Origin: an uncultured Flammeovirgaceae bacterium
GTDB taxonomy: Bacteria > Bacteroidota > Bacteroidia > Cytophagales > Cyclobacteriaceae
Assembly (NCBI GenBank): GCA_937884755.1
Contig: CAKZYJ010000375.1
Coordinates: forward strand, 1 to 45,028
Direction: 5' to 3'
DNA length: 45,028 nt
Shown: piece by piece, positions 31,354-39,561 of the stretch
How the letters are laid out: every line of letters begins with the position of its first letter
Numbering within the stretch: position 1 is the stretch's first letter
The notes under the pieces: model-generated
The model's database searches: none
What the model was told of the DNA's origin: nothing
What the model saw: the letters and a program-made list of their open reading frames with translations, nothing else
Program-made: the position numbers and the translations under genes

Positions 31354-31457
31354 CAAAAAATCTAGGAAACTTTGAAACTCGCTTCGCTCAGACAGCAAAT
31401 TTTCCCAAACGTAGGGAAGAAGATTTTTTAAATCTAATCTATCAGAGGGTTAAAGAA

Positions 31458-33110
31458 TTAACTGGGCCAAGGGAGTACGTTGGCACGGGTGGCCCACTGT
31501 TGCCAAAGGTCGGCTAGTTCTTGTACCATTTCGGGGTGGTCTTCGGCTAGGTTATTGGTTTCGCTGCGGTCGTGTTCCATGTGGTATAATTCCCAAGGGC
31601 CTTCTCGGCCTCTAGCAACTAACTTCCAGGGACCACGGCGTACCGCCCGGTTTCCTTCGTGTTCAAAATATATTGCTTCCCTCGCTAATGTATCTTCACT
31701 AAAGGCTGAGGCTAGACTCACTCCTTCCATAGGATAAACAGTTTTTCCGTCTCGCTCCTCAGGGTAGCCGGCTTGGGCTACATCTACACAGGTGGCCATA
31801 ATATCGATTAAGTGGCCCGGGCTACGTCGCCATTCTCCCTTAGCCGAAATTCCCTCAGGCCAGTGAACTACCAGCGGAGTAGAAATACCTCCTTCGTGTA
31901 CGTCGTGCTTATACAGGCGAAACGGGGTGTTGGACGTATTAGCCCAGGGCACTCCGTAACTTTGGTACGTATTCTCCGGCCCAGGCATTAGATCGGTATG
32001 ACCATTTCCCAGCACCACCGGTTTACCGTCAATGGTTTCTTCCGGAATAAACAACTGCCTTCCCCAGCCTTCCGAAAGCTCTTCGGCACAGCCGCCGTTG
32101 TCGGCTAAAAAGAAGATGAGGGTATTTTCCAGAATACCTTGCTCTTCCAGTGTTTGCACAATACGGCCAATGCCTTGGTCCATACGGTCGACCTGGGCGG
32201 CGTATACTTCCATCCGTCGGGCCTGCCAGTCTTTATTCTCAGCTTCCTCCCAGACGGGAATACGCTCATCACGCTCGGTGAGGGGCCAGTTAGCGTCAAT
32301 CACTTCCATTTCGCGCATGCGCTGCAAGCGCTCTTGCCGTAAGCTATCCCAGCCAATATCGTAACGCCCCTCATAGCGAGCAATATCTTTGGGCAGAGCG
32401 TGTAGGGGCCAGTGGGGAGCGGTGTAGGCGATATAGCCAAAAAAAGGTGTATCAGTATCTGATTCCTGAATGTACTTGATGGCCTTCCCCGAAATGACAT
32501 CGGTATAGTAAAAGCTAGTATCCTGCAAATCTATGGGCGTATTACCTTCGGTGAGGGTAACCGGATCGTAGAAGCTTCCGGCTCCCAGAATGGTACCGTA
32601 AAACTGATCGAATCCGCGCTGCCGCGGCCAGTTATGGGTAGAAGTAAGCGAGTCGCCACTCCACTGTCCCATATGTTTAGTCACGTGCCACTTACCGCTC
32701 ATAAAGGTTTGGTAGCCCGCCTGCTTCAGTACTTCGGCAATGGTCACGTTGTGCTCGTTTAAATCTCCCCGGTAGCCATCGGTACCCCGGTCACTGGTCA
32801 TATGCCCCATTCCCGCCTGATGGGGATACAGACCGGTCATCAGACTAGCCCGCGTTGGACAGCAGCGAGCGGTATTGTAAAACTGAGAGAAACGCAGTCC
32901 GTTAGCCGCCAGCCGATCTAGCGTAGGAGTACGAACCTCACCGCCGTAACAGCCAATATCCGAGTAACCCATGTCATCCGCCATAATCAACAGAATGTTG
33001 GGGCGACTATCCGCCGCAGTATTAGTTTCTTCGGAAGGGGGTGAAGTCTGACAGGCCAGAAGTAGCTGGCTACCGACTAGCAGTGTCAGTAAAAGTTTGC
33101 GTAGTTGCAT
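31458..33110 (-). CDS. Sulfatase lipoprotein (Cys-type, CCPTR)
   Basis: The ATG at 33110 gives 550 residues starting with a lipoprotein signal (LLLTLLVGSQLLLAC, Cys20); an in-frame start at 33137 would add a non-signal extension. Motifs are ILLIMADDMGYSDIGC, the maturation site ARCCPTRASLMTG with Cys83, MSGKWHVTKHMG, TAPHWPLHALP and FFLADNGGCAEE. It belongs to the arylsulfatase-like S1 group and differs from the neighbouring sulfatase in length and motif, so the two probably act on different sulfate positions of the same or related polysaccharides. Confidence 0.93.
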   Translation of the reverse strand: MQLRKLLLTLLVGSQLLLACQTSPPSEETNTAADSRPNILLIMADDMGYSDIGCYGGEVRTPTLDRLAANGLRFSQFYNTARCCPTRASLMTGLYPHQAGMGHMTSDRGTDGYRGDLNEHNVTIAEVLKQAGYQTFMSGKWHVTKHMGQWSGDSLTSTHNWPRQRGFDQFYGTILGAGSFYDPVTLTEGNTPIDLQDTSFYYTDVISGKAIKYIQESDTDTPFFGYIAYTAPHWPLHALPKDIARYEGRYDIGWDSLRQERLQRMREMEVIDANWPLTERDERIPVWEEAENKDWQARRMEVYAAQVDRMDQGIGRIVQTLEEQGILENTLIFFLADNGGCAEELSEGWGRQLFIPEETIDGKPVVLGNGHTDLMPGPENTYQSYGVPWANTSNTPFRLYKHDVHEGGISTPLVVHWPEGISAKGEWRRSPGHLIDIMATCVDVAQAGYPEERDGKTVYPMEGVSLASAFSEDTLAREAIYFEHEGNRAVRRGPWKLVARGREGPWELYHMEHDRSETNNLAEDHPEMVQELADLWQQWATRANVLPWPS

Positions 33111-33172
33111 GGTCGTCGTAGTTGAGATGCTTGGCAACCATGAGTATAGACAATTTAGACCAACTATGCCAG

Positions 33173-34228
33173 TTAGATTGTAGATTCTGCTTTTAGTCTT
33201 CGGTTTAGATAGAAGAGTAGCCCCAGTGTCAGTAGCAGTGCCCCAATAACCAAAGGCAGGTAAATCAGTAGATTGTGATCAACATAATCCCACCAGGTAA
33301 AATGGAAGAGTGAGCCTCTTGAATGACCTAAAAAATGAGAAATAGCGTAGCTTGTGAGATATATAGTGATCATAAAGAAAATCGAGGGAAATAACGATCG
33401 GGTTTTCCAGTAAATCCAACCTGACGTCAGACTAAAGAAAAAAACAGAAGCAAATTGATGATATAATAATAAAGCGCAGAACAAACCACTCCAGAAAATA
33501 GCCCTAGTCGGAGTCGCCGTCATTAGCAATCCTCTCAGAATGATTCCACGAAATAATGACTCCAGCAAAATCATATTGCCGATGCTAATTAGCACGATTA
33601 GCAGAGGGTCAAAATTTTCTAGTATTAAACGTTCAGCTTCCCAGCCTTCCTGGAAAAAAGGGGAAAACAGGGAAAGTGGTTCTAGCCAAAAGAGGCATAA
33701 AAACCCAATGAGTAAAATTACTCCATACACGTATACCGGAACGGTACGAAACGAAAAAATAGACATGTTGGTCTGCGTTTGTCTTTTTCTCCAGATAGTA
33801 TATCCCATGGGGACTCCTAGACTTAGTATGATCCCAATCTCGCCAATTAATAGATAATTTTGCTCATACCATTGCTGCCGCATTTCTGGATCGGCTATTC
33901 CAATAGAGATTGCCTGTACACCTTTAGACGCTAACCAACCAATGGCAAAAGCCATAAGCAGTAATCCGAAGCTCTGAAATAGGTCAGGATAAAAAACTTT
34001 TTTCCCTTCCAGCAATTCTTGGGTTTTCATCTCGGTTATTTTTAGTTCATCTTCCTGTAGTGTGTCGAATGCCTTATCGAGGGCTAGCTGAAATGGCCTT
34101 CCCTGAGCTACTTGTTGTTCGATAGCCACGCAAAAGTGATCCAGCAAGTCTTCCGCCAACTCGGCAGTTTTTACGCCTTCCTGCTGAATACGCTTCTTGA
34201 TGAGACTAATCTGGGATTTAGTTAGCAT
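33173..34228 (-). CDS. CPBP-family membrane protein with HAAS-like N-terminal domain
   Basis: This 351-residue protein has a soluble helical N-terminus (about 1-80, LTKSQISLIKKRIQQEG) like the HAAS/permease-prefix domains encoded beside PadR regulators, then about eight transmembrane helices. The CPBP motif 1 reads LLESLFRGIILRGLL, where EExxFRG is normal: the first Glu, the catalytic one in Rce1-type proteases, is Leu. The motif-2 His may be in LFCALLLYHQF, and the third motif is unclear. It may therefore be a non-proteolytic CPBP relative. It overlaps the padR stop by 7 nt. Confidence 0.75.
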   Translation of the reverse strand: MLTKSQISLIKKRIQQEGVKTAELAEDLLDHFCVAIEQQVAQGRPFQLALDKAFDTLQEDELKITEMKTQELLEGKKVFYPDLFQSFGLLLMAFAIGWLASKGVQAISIGIADPEMRQQWYEQNYLLIGEIGIILSLGVPMGYTIWRKRQTQTNMSIFSFRTVPVYVYGVILLIGFLCLFWLEPLSLFSPFFQEGWEAERLILENFDPLLIVLISIGNMILLESLFRGIILRGLLMTATPTRAIFWSGLFCALLLYHQFASVFFFSLTSGWIYWKTRSLFPSIFFMITIYLTSYAISHFLGHSRGSLFHFTWWDYVDHNLLIYLPLVIGALLLTLGLLFYLNRRLKAESTI

Positions 34229-34584
34229 TGCGGAATCAGTATATACTTCTGCAATCCCGGTTTCATCTCCAACAGCGATTTCATAGTGGCTAGATAATCG
34301 GCAAACTCCTGTAGTTTTTCCCGAGCGGTAGTATCTCCTTGCTCAGTAAGCGAATAATAAATCCGCGTTCGGTTGCCTACTTTTTCCTTCTCGGTAGTAA
34401 GCTCGCCACTGGCTTTGAGCTTGTGCAATACCGGATAGATTGCTGCCAGCGTCAATGTAATTTTTCCTTCAGTAGCCTCGGTAATGGCCTGGGTAATCTG
34501 GTAGCCGTACATCCGCCTATTGTCGGATAGTAGCTTTAGAATAAGCGTGGTTACGGTTCCTTTAACGAGTTCGGATGAATACAT
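34222..34584 (-). CDS. PadR-family transcriptional regulator
   Basis: The ATG at 34584 gives 120 residues starting MYSSELVKGTVTTLILKLLS, the usual PadR N-terminus; an in-frame start at 34674 adds 30 residues that cross the operator-like repeats. The winged helix includes MYGYQITQAITEATEGKITL and TLAAIYPVLHKLKASGELTT, with the wing NRTRIYYSLTEQG. PadR proteins repress small operons in response to drugs or phenolics. It is translationally coupled to the CPBP gene and divergent from the serine hydrolase gene. Three TTATATAT boxes lie just upstream. Confidence 0.92.
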   Translation of the reverse strand: MYSSELVKGTVTTLILKLLSDNRRMYGYQITQAITEATEGKITLTLAAIYPVLHKLKASGELTTEKEKVGNRTRIYYSLTEQGDTTAREKLQEFADYLATMKSLLEMKPGLQKYILIPQC

Positions 34585-34591
34585 AAGACAA

Positions 34592-34632
34592 TTATATATA
34601 AAATTCTTATATATTGCAATCTTATATATAAG
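34592..34632. promoter_or_regulatory. Three TTATATAT boxes at 15-nt spacing (candidate PadR operator)
   Basis: TTATATATAA at 34592, TTATATATT at 34607 and TTATATATAA at 34622 recur exactly every 15 nt; the last forms the perfect palindrome CTTATATATAAG (34621-34632). They lie 8-48 nt upstream of the padR start and 60-100 nt before the divergent serine hydrolase. This may be a cooperative PadR operator or an AT-rich promoter. Confidence 0.5.
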
Positions 34633-34691
34633 ATGTTTTCTTATTTCCCAAACTTCGCGTACTTTGCTTTTCACCTAACTACCTAATCAAT

Positions 34692-35942
34692 ATGCTATTA
34701 CGCGTTTCCTCCACTATTTTTTTAACCTGTTGGCTACCGTTAGTGGCCTTCTCTCAGTCATCCAGCAATTTGAAATTTTCACCTGAACGACTCAGCCGAG
34801 TTGATTCATTTCTACAGTCGTGGGTAGACGAGGGAAAAATTCCGTTTGCTGTATCCATGATCGTACAGCAGGGAGAAACAGTGCACCACCAAGCCTATGG
34901 TTGGAATGACACCGAACAGCAGAACCCCATTGATACCGATGCCATCTTCCGCATTGCCTCGCAAACCAAACTGGTAACCACCATTGCGGTAATGATGCTG
35001 TACGAACAAGGGCACTTCCTGCTGGAAGACCCTATCTCCAAATACATTCCGGCCTTTGCCAATCCGCAAGTACTGGAGCGCTACGACTCCGCCACCCTGG
35101 AATACGAAACCGTACCAGCCCGACGGGAGATCATGATTCGCGATCTACTTACGCATACAGCGGGCATTCCCTACGAGCACCCACTGACTAACCATCCGGA
35201 CTTTGATATTCCGTTTCTGGCTTCCCTGGAAAGCCGGGTGCTGGAAGATGCAATCAATCAACTGGGAAAGCGCCCACTAATGCACGATCCGGGAGAGAGT
35301 TTTTCCTACGGCCCCAATACCGATATACTGGGGCGACTGGTAGAGGTGGTTTCGGGGCAATCGCTGGCCGAGTTTTTCCGGCAGCATATCTTCACTCCAC
35401 TAGGTATGAACGATACATACTTCTATCTACCCACAGAAAAAACCAATCGCTTGGTGACGCTCTACAGCAAGCCATCAGCAGAAGCTCCGCTAACCGTGAG
35501 TGAAAACGAAACGAACCAGAGTTTTGCCCGCAGTGGAGCACAGACCTACTACTTGGGCGGGGCCGGATTGGTCAGCACCGCCACCGATTACAATAAGGTG
35601 TGCCAGATCATTTTGAATAAAGGCGTCTACAACGGGGTTCGACTACTGGCACCGCTAACGGTGGAACTGATGACCAGCAATCACATTGGTGACTCGGAAG
35701 TGTGGGATCGGCACGATAAGTTTGGTTACGGCCTAATGGTAATTACCGAAAATAGCCATTATGGTGACCAAGCTCCGGTAGGCTCAGTAAAGTGGGGCGG
35801 TGCATATTGTTCGGAATATACCATTGACTTTGAGAATGAGTTGGTGATGCAGATCTACACCAACGTTCAGCCCATCCACAACTACAGTGAGTTTGTTCGC
35901 AAATACCGCGTACTGGTATATCAGGCGTTAGTAACCAAATAG
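34692..35942 (+). CDS. Secreted serine hydrolase (class C beta-lactamase/esterase family)
   Basis: This 416-residue protein has a signal peptide (SSTIFLTCWLPLVAFSQ). The beta-lactamase-like domain has SxxK in RIASQTKLVTT (Ser90, Lys93), a YxN-type motif in FSYGPNTDILGRL and a C-terminal HxG-like KWGGAYCSEY region. Such proteins are usually esterases, D-amino-acid peptidases or peptidoglycan-related hydrolases rather than true beta-lactamases. It is divergent from padR across the TTATATAT boxes and may be regulated by it. A strong hairpin follows 20 nt after the stop. Confidence 0.88.
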   Translation: MLLRVSSTIFLTCWLPLVAFSQSSSNLKFSPERLSRVDSFLQSWVDEGKIPFAVSMIVQQGETVHHQAYGWNDTEQQNPIDTDAIFRIASQTKLVTTIAVMMLYEQGHFLLEDPISKYIPAFANPQVLERYDSATLEYETVPARREIMIRDLLTHTAGIPYEHPLTNHPDFDIPFLASLESRVLEDAINQLGKRPLMHDPGESFSYGPNTDILGRLVEVVSGQSLAEFFRQHIFTPLGMNDTYFYLPTEKTNRLVTLYSKPSAEAPLTVSENETNQSFARSGAQTYYLGGAGLVSTATDYNKVCQIILNKGVYNGVRLLAPLTVELMTSNHIGDSEVWDRHDKFGYGLMVITENSHYGDQAPVGSVKWGGAYCSEYTIDFENELVMQIYTNVQPIHNYSEFVRKYRVLVYQALVTK

Positions 35943-35961
35943 AAACCACAGCCCGAAAATC

Positions 35962-35989
35962 AATGAGGATGCACGGTTACATCCTCATT
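35962..35989 (+). terminator. 10-bp hairpin after the serine hydrolase gene
   Basis: AATGAGGATG, an 8-nt loop, and CATCCTCATT form a perfect 10-bp stem starting 20 nt after the stop codon. There is no T-tract, so intrinsic termination is uncertain, but the position suits a transcript-end hairpin. Confidence 0.5.
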
Positions 35990-36113
35990 CTGCAAAAGCT
36001 TCATCCGGCTAGTATGTAGATCACAGTCTTTGAGCTAGTGATTTCCGGCAGTGATAAACTTAAAGTATACAGTTACTACATGCGTGCCGGATTCGGCTTT
36101 TATTTAAACAATA

Positions 36114-37451
36114 TTATACAGTTTCCGGTACCTCAAACCCTTCTCGGTAATCCCGACCTAGCATTTTGTCAGCTTCCGGATCGTCTACGAAAGTCTCTGC
36201 TTTCGGATCAAACGTCAGCACCCGATCTAAGCGGTAGGCGATATTGCCAAGGTGCGCTAATCCCGAAGCCAGATGCGCGGTTTCTACCGGGCCATTTAGG
36301 ATTGATTTATCGTGTTTTCGTACCGCTTCAATAAAGTTTGCAAAGTGACCGTCGGTGCCCCCAGCTCCGCGAGCCATGCCGGTTCCGGCGTCGCCACCAT
36401 CATCTCCGGATTGGCCCAGCGTTCGTTCCCGGCCCATATAAGTCTGGTACTTATTGTAGCCATCCACCACCAGTATGCCTTTGTCGCCGTAGAAAATATT
36501 ACCCACTGTCACACCCTCTTCGGTGTTGGTGCACCAGGGGCGCACTTCAAATTGGATGATTTTACCTTCGTCGGGATACTTATACACCGACGTGAGTACC
36601 TCCGGTACTTCTTTAGCGTCATCCCAGAGAAATTTTCCGCCCATCGAAGTAATTTTCGTCGGTAGGCCGACGTCCAATCCCCACATGCAGAGATCCGTTT
36701 CGTGGATGCCCTGATTGCCCACATCACCGTTGCCGTAATCCCAGTGCCAGTGCCAGTTGTAGTGAACCAGATTTTCGGTGAAAGGTCGCTTTTGAGCCGG
36801 ACCGGTCCACAGATCGTAATCAATACCCTCAGGAACCGAGGAAACTCCTTTATCGCCGATACTAGGTCTCCATCTGAAAACCAGTCCCCGAGCCATATAC
36901 TCATTTCCGATGTAGCCATCCCGTAACAGCCCAATGGCTTCGTTAATGGCTGGCGAACTTCTCAGTTGCACTCCGTGCTGTACTATTCTGTCGTACTTCT
37001 CCGCAGCCTCTACCATTTTGCGACCTTCCCAAATGTTGTGCGAACCGGGTTTCTCAACGTATACATCTTTACCAGCCTGGCAGGCCCAGATGGTGGTAAG
37101 GGCGTGCCAGTGATTAGGTGAGGCAATACTGACCACATCAATATCCGGGTCATCCATCACCCGACGCAGGTCCTGCTCCAAGGCCACATCTTCGTTGTAG
37201 GTTTCCTTAAACTGCGTCTGACGCTCTTTGAGAAGGTTCATATCCGGATCACATAGCACCGTAACCTTCACATTCTCCTGATTCATCAGGCTACTAATGT
37301 GATTTTTACCCCGGCCGTTGATGCCCAATACTGCGGCGTTAATTCGGTCGTTAGCCCCGAAAGCCTTAGATGAGATGATGGTAGGAGCCACGATGGCTGC
37401 CGAGCTAGCCGCGGCTGTCTTTTTCAGAAAGGTTCTTCTTGATGATTCCAT
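36114..37451 (-). CDS. Tat-exported Gfo/Idh/MocA family oxidoreductase
   Basis: The ATG at 37451 gives 445 residues beginning with a Tat signal (SSRRTFLKKTAAASSAAIVA); an in-frame start at 37544 would bury it. The NAD(P)-binding fold follows, with AAVLGINGRGKNH, VSIASPNHWHALTT and the EKPGSHNIWEGRKMV motif. The C-terminal part resembles the Bacteroidota periplasmic group, with YNWHWHWDYGNGDVGNQG. These enzymes oxidise or reduce sugars or glycosides, or act as glycosidases using NAD. Periplasmic location fits polysaccharide processing beside the sulfatases. It stands alone, divergent from the WD40 gene. Confidence 0.92.
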   Translation of the reverse strand: MESSRRTFLKKTAAASSAAIVAPTIISSKAFGANDRINAAVLGINGRGKNHISSLMNQENVKVTVLCDPDMNLLKERQTQFKETYNEDVALEQDLRRVMDDPDIDVVSIASPNHWHALTTIWACQAGKDVYVEKPGSHNIWEGRKMVEAAEKYDRIVQHGVQLRSSPAINEAIGLLRDGYIGNEYMARGLVFRWRPSIGDKGVSSVPEGIDYDLWTGPAQKRPFTENLVHYNWHWHWDYGNGDVGNQGIHETDLCMWGLDVGLPTKITSMGGKFLWDDAKEVPEVLTSVYKYPDEGKIIQFEVRPWCTNTEEGVTVGNIFYGDKGILVVDGYNKYQTYMGRERTLGQSGDDGGDAGTGMARGAGGTDGHFANFIEAVRKHDKSILNGPVETAHLASGLAHLGNIAYRLDRVLTFDPKAETFVDDPEADKMLGRDYREGFEVPETV

Positions 37452-37621
37452 AGTCTTGTTGTGAGTATTTGTTTTGATTTTGTTTAGTAAGCCGAGGCAT
37501 AAATTAGGCAAAATTGATGAATCAAAGAAAACTTGGTTATCCAAATAAGCTTTCGGCCTAGTGCCTGCCAGAATAACGAATGTCCGATTTGCGAATTTAG
37601 GAAAAGATTACATCTTGCATT

Positions 37622-38734
37622 ATGCTTAGAAGATACTTGTTCAGTACTCTTATTCTCTCCTTATTTCTGCAAACTGGATACGCCCAGCAGTACCTGGATT
37701 ATCAGTTGCGGCTAGAGCCAGTTTGGGCTCGCATTGCCGACGCAATGGGTGAACTGGGTTCAGTAGAAAGCGTAGAATTTTCTCCCGACGGAAAATATCT
37801 GGTGAGTGGCACCAAGTTCGACAACTCAGTGATTATGTGGCGCACCTCCGACGGCACCGAACTTTGGCGACAGTACGCCGCAGAGGAAATTGAGCGAGTA
37901 GGTTGGTCAGCCGATGGTAAATACGTGGCTGCGGGCAGCGAAGATTACCTGGTAACAGTCTACGATGCCGCCAGCGGTGAGATAGCAAAAACGCTAAAGC
38001 AGAACCGGGGTATTGACGGGCTTACCTGGTCGAACCAGGGGAGCCTGCTGGCCATTGGCGAAGAAAAAATCGAAGAGGATGGTAAGCCCACGCAGGGCTG
38101 GGTACGTATTTACGAAATGCCTTCGGGCGAAGAAGTAGCTTCCATGGATTTTGGCAGTACCGTGAACGAACTCTTCTTCTCTCAGGACGATGCGTATTTG
38201 CTGGCGGTAGGGCACGGTGCCGTGAAAGTGTTTAAAACCACAGACTGGTCGCTGGCACAAACCCTAAACCCCGACCACTATGTTACCTTCACCAGCGGGG
38301 TGTTCTCGCCCGATGCTCGGTACGTGTTTGCAGTAGGTCAATCGGATCAGAACCGAGGCAATGGCTACATCTGGGACTGGCAAAGCGGAAAGCTAGCGAA
38401 GACCTTCAACCATTTGGGCAAAAAGATTGAGTCGGTCTCCTGGCACCCTAATGGTGACTATATTGCCTATGCCGGGCACGATCCCCATATTTTTGTGTAC
38501 CGGGCGGCGGACATTCTGGAAAAAGAAAATGACCGTATACCGGTAGCCGCCAAAGTATGGGCCGGCGACCACGCTGAATACATTGACTTCAATCGGGACG
38601 GTAGCTTTTTAGCCAGCGCCCATCAGAACGGCCTAATAAAAGTATGGGCCTGGATGGGTGAAGACCCCGAGCTAAACGACCGTCGCCACCGGGGTGTTTC
38701 TGCCACCCAAACCGATGCCAAGTTAAAGAAATAA
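37622..38734 (+). CDS. Secreted WD40-repeat beta-propeller protein
   Basis: This 370-residue protein has a signal peptide (LFSTLILSLFLQTGYAQ). It carries about six or seven WD40-type repeats, each with an SPDGKYLVSGT-like turn: SVEFSPDGKYLVSGTKFDN, VGWSADGKYVAAGSEDYL, FSPDARYVFAVGQ and SWHPNGDYIAYAGHD. The repeats imply a single propeller used for protein binding, outside the inner membrane. There is no enzymatic motif. The short C-terminal tail is basic. It ends 10 nt before the tRNA-Leu gene on the other strand. Confidence 0.85.
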   Translation: MLRRYLFSTLILSLFLQTGYAQQYLDYQLRLEPVWARIADAMGELGSVESVEFSPDGKYLVSGTKFDNSVIMWRTSDGTELWRQYAAEEIERVGWSADGKYVAAGSEDYLVTVYDAASGEIAKTLKQNRGIDGLTWSNQGSLLAIGEEKIEEDGKPTQGWVRIYEMPSGEEVASMDFGSTVNELFFSQDDAYLLAVGHGAVKVFKTTDWSLAQTLNPDHYVTFTSGVFSPDARYVFAVGQSDQNRGNGYIWDWQSGKLAKTFNHLGKKIESVSWHPNGDYIAYAGHDPHIFVYRAADILEKENDRIPVAAKVWAGDHAEYIDFNRDGSFLASAHQNGLIKVWAWMGEDPELNDRRHRGVSATQTDAKLKK

Positions 38735-38744
38735 GTGAAGAAAG

Positions 38745-38828
38745 TGCTGAGGGCGGGACTCGAACCCGCACGAGTGTTACCTCACACGCACCTGAAACGT
38801 GCGCGTCTACCAATTCCGCCACCCCAGC
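38745..38828 (-). tRNA. tRNA-Leu (CAG)
   Basis: The minus strand gives a complete 84-nt cloverleaf. The acceptor GCTGGGG pairs with CCTCAGC with one G-T, the anticodon loop is TTCAGGT with anticodon CAG on a 5-bp stem, a long variable arm is present as expected for tRNA-Leu, and the T arm carries GGTTCGAGTC. The discriminator is A73 and CCA is not encoded. Confidence 0.95.
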
Positions 38829-38876
38829 AAGATTGTAAACCTAGCTATTTCTTTTGGTATACACAACGGAGGATTG

Positions 38877-38982
38877 GTGTTGCAGTGTTATGGTGTTATA
38901 GTGCACCGTTTTTTATTCGGTTGCTTATGTTACTTTAACACATTTACACCGCACGGCGGCCGCCCAAACACTATAATACCAT
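38877..38982. repeat. Tandem 8-mers and inverted repeat in the tRNA-Leu/kinase gap
   Basis: Three tandem units GTGTTGCA, GTGTTATG and GTGTTATA occupy 38877-38900. The last one and a half (38890-38903) pair with CACTATAATACCAT at 38969-38982, 13 of 14 positions, across a 65-nt spacer. No protein or RNA gene is recognised here. It may be a decayed dispersed repeat. Confidence 0.4.
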
Positions 38983-38984
38983 GT

Positions 38985-39482
38985 TCATATTGCTTCAATA
39001 GCAGCGAGGGTTTCTTGTAACGTCAGGTGAGTAGTATCAATGGGGTATACCCACTCTTGCCATTTATGACTGCGTTGTTCTTGGTTTACAATATCAACCC
39101 GTTGCTTCATTTGATCTTCCAGAACCCGGAGTTCGTCGCGACGATGGTTTTCACTAATGTCGCAATAGAGCCATACGAATTTCAGCCGGATATTGGTTTC
39201 TTCTTCCAACCGGTTTTTGAGAATCTCTAGTCCGGCAGGGCTCCATACACCATCAATGGCTACAGGCATTTCTAGTTTGAGGTATTCCTGAGTGGTAACA
39301 ACCGTTAAATTAGCTACCAGCGTTTCTTCTTCTGCCGTGAAGCGCTCAAAGCTATCATCATGAATCCATTCGGTGAAGTAATCAGTCTCAATGGCTACTC
39401 CCTGTCTGGCCTTAGCCCAGGCTCGGGCAGTGGTTGTTTTTCCAACGCCACATGCACCGGTAAGTATCAGTATTTCAGGCAT
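38985..39482 (-). CDS. P-loop nucleotide kinase-like ATPase
   Basis: This 165-residue protein starts with a Walker A, ILILTGACGVGKTTTARAWA, followed by AIETDYFTEWIHDD, and a later LVANLTVVTTQEYLKLEMPV segment. The size and layout match the small AAA/kinase-like family that resembles chloramphenicol phosphotransferase or shikimate-type kinases; the substrate is unknown. It appears monocistronic on the minus strand, 74 nt downstream of the MutS-like gene, and could be co-transcribed with it. Confidence 0.75.
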   Translation of the reverse strand: MPEILILTGACGVGKTTTARAWAKARQGVAIETDYFTEWIHDDSFERFTAEEETLVANLTVVTTQEYLKLEMPVAIDGVWSPAGLEILKNRLEEETNIRLKFVWLYCDISENHRRDELRVLEDQMKQRVDIVNQEQRSHKWQEWVYPIDTTHLTLQETLAAIEAI

Positions 39483-39496
39483 TTAAAGATTATCTG

Positions 39497-39561
39497 AATG
39501 ATTAATGAATAGTAACTAATGATTAATACATTCACTTATTCCTCACTAGTCATTAATCATT
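39497..39561. repeat. 12-bp inverted repeat with internal AATGATTAAT direct repeat
   Basis: AATGATTAATGA (39497-39508) and TCATTAATCATT (39550-39561) are perfect inverted arms 41 nt apart. AATGATTAAT recurs at 39518-39527. The right arm overlaps the MutS-like stop. The element may form a hairpin at the 3' end of that transcript or be a dispersed repeat. Confidence 0.45.

Noticed and set aside
31103-31375. Plus-strand frame of 90 codons antisense to the first sulfatase
   Set aside because: Its 3' part is the dispersed repeat and its 5' part is a shadow of the sulfatase N-terminus.
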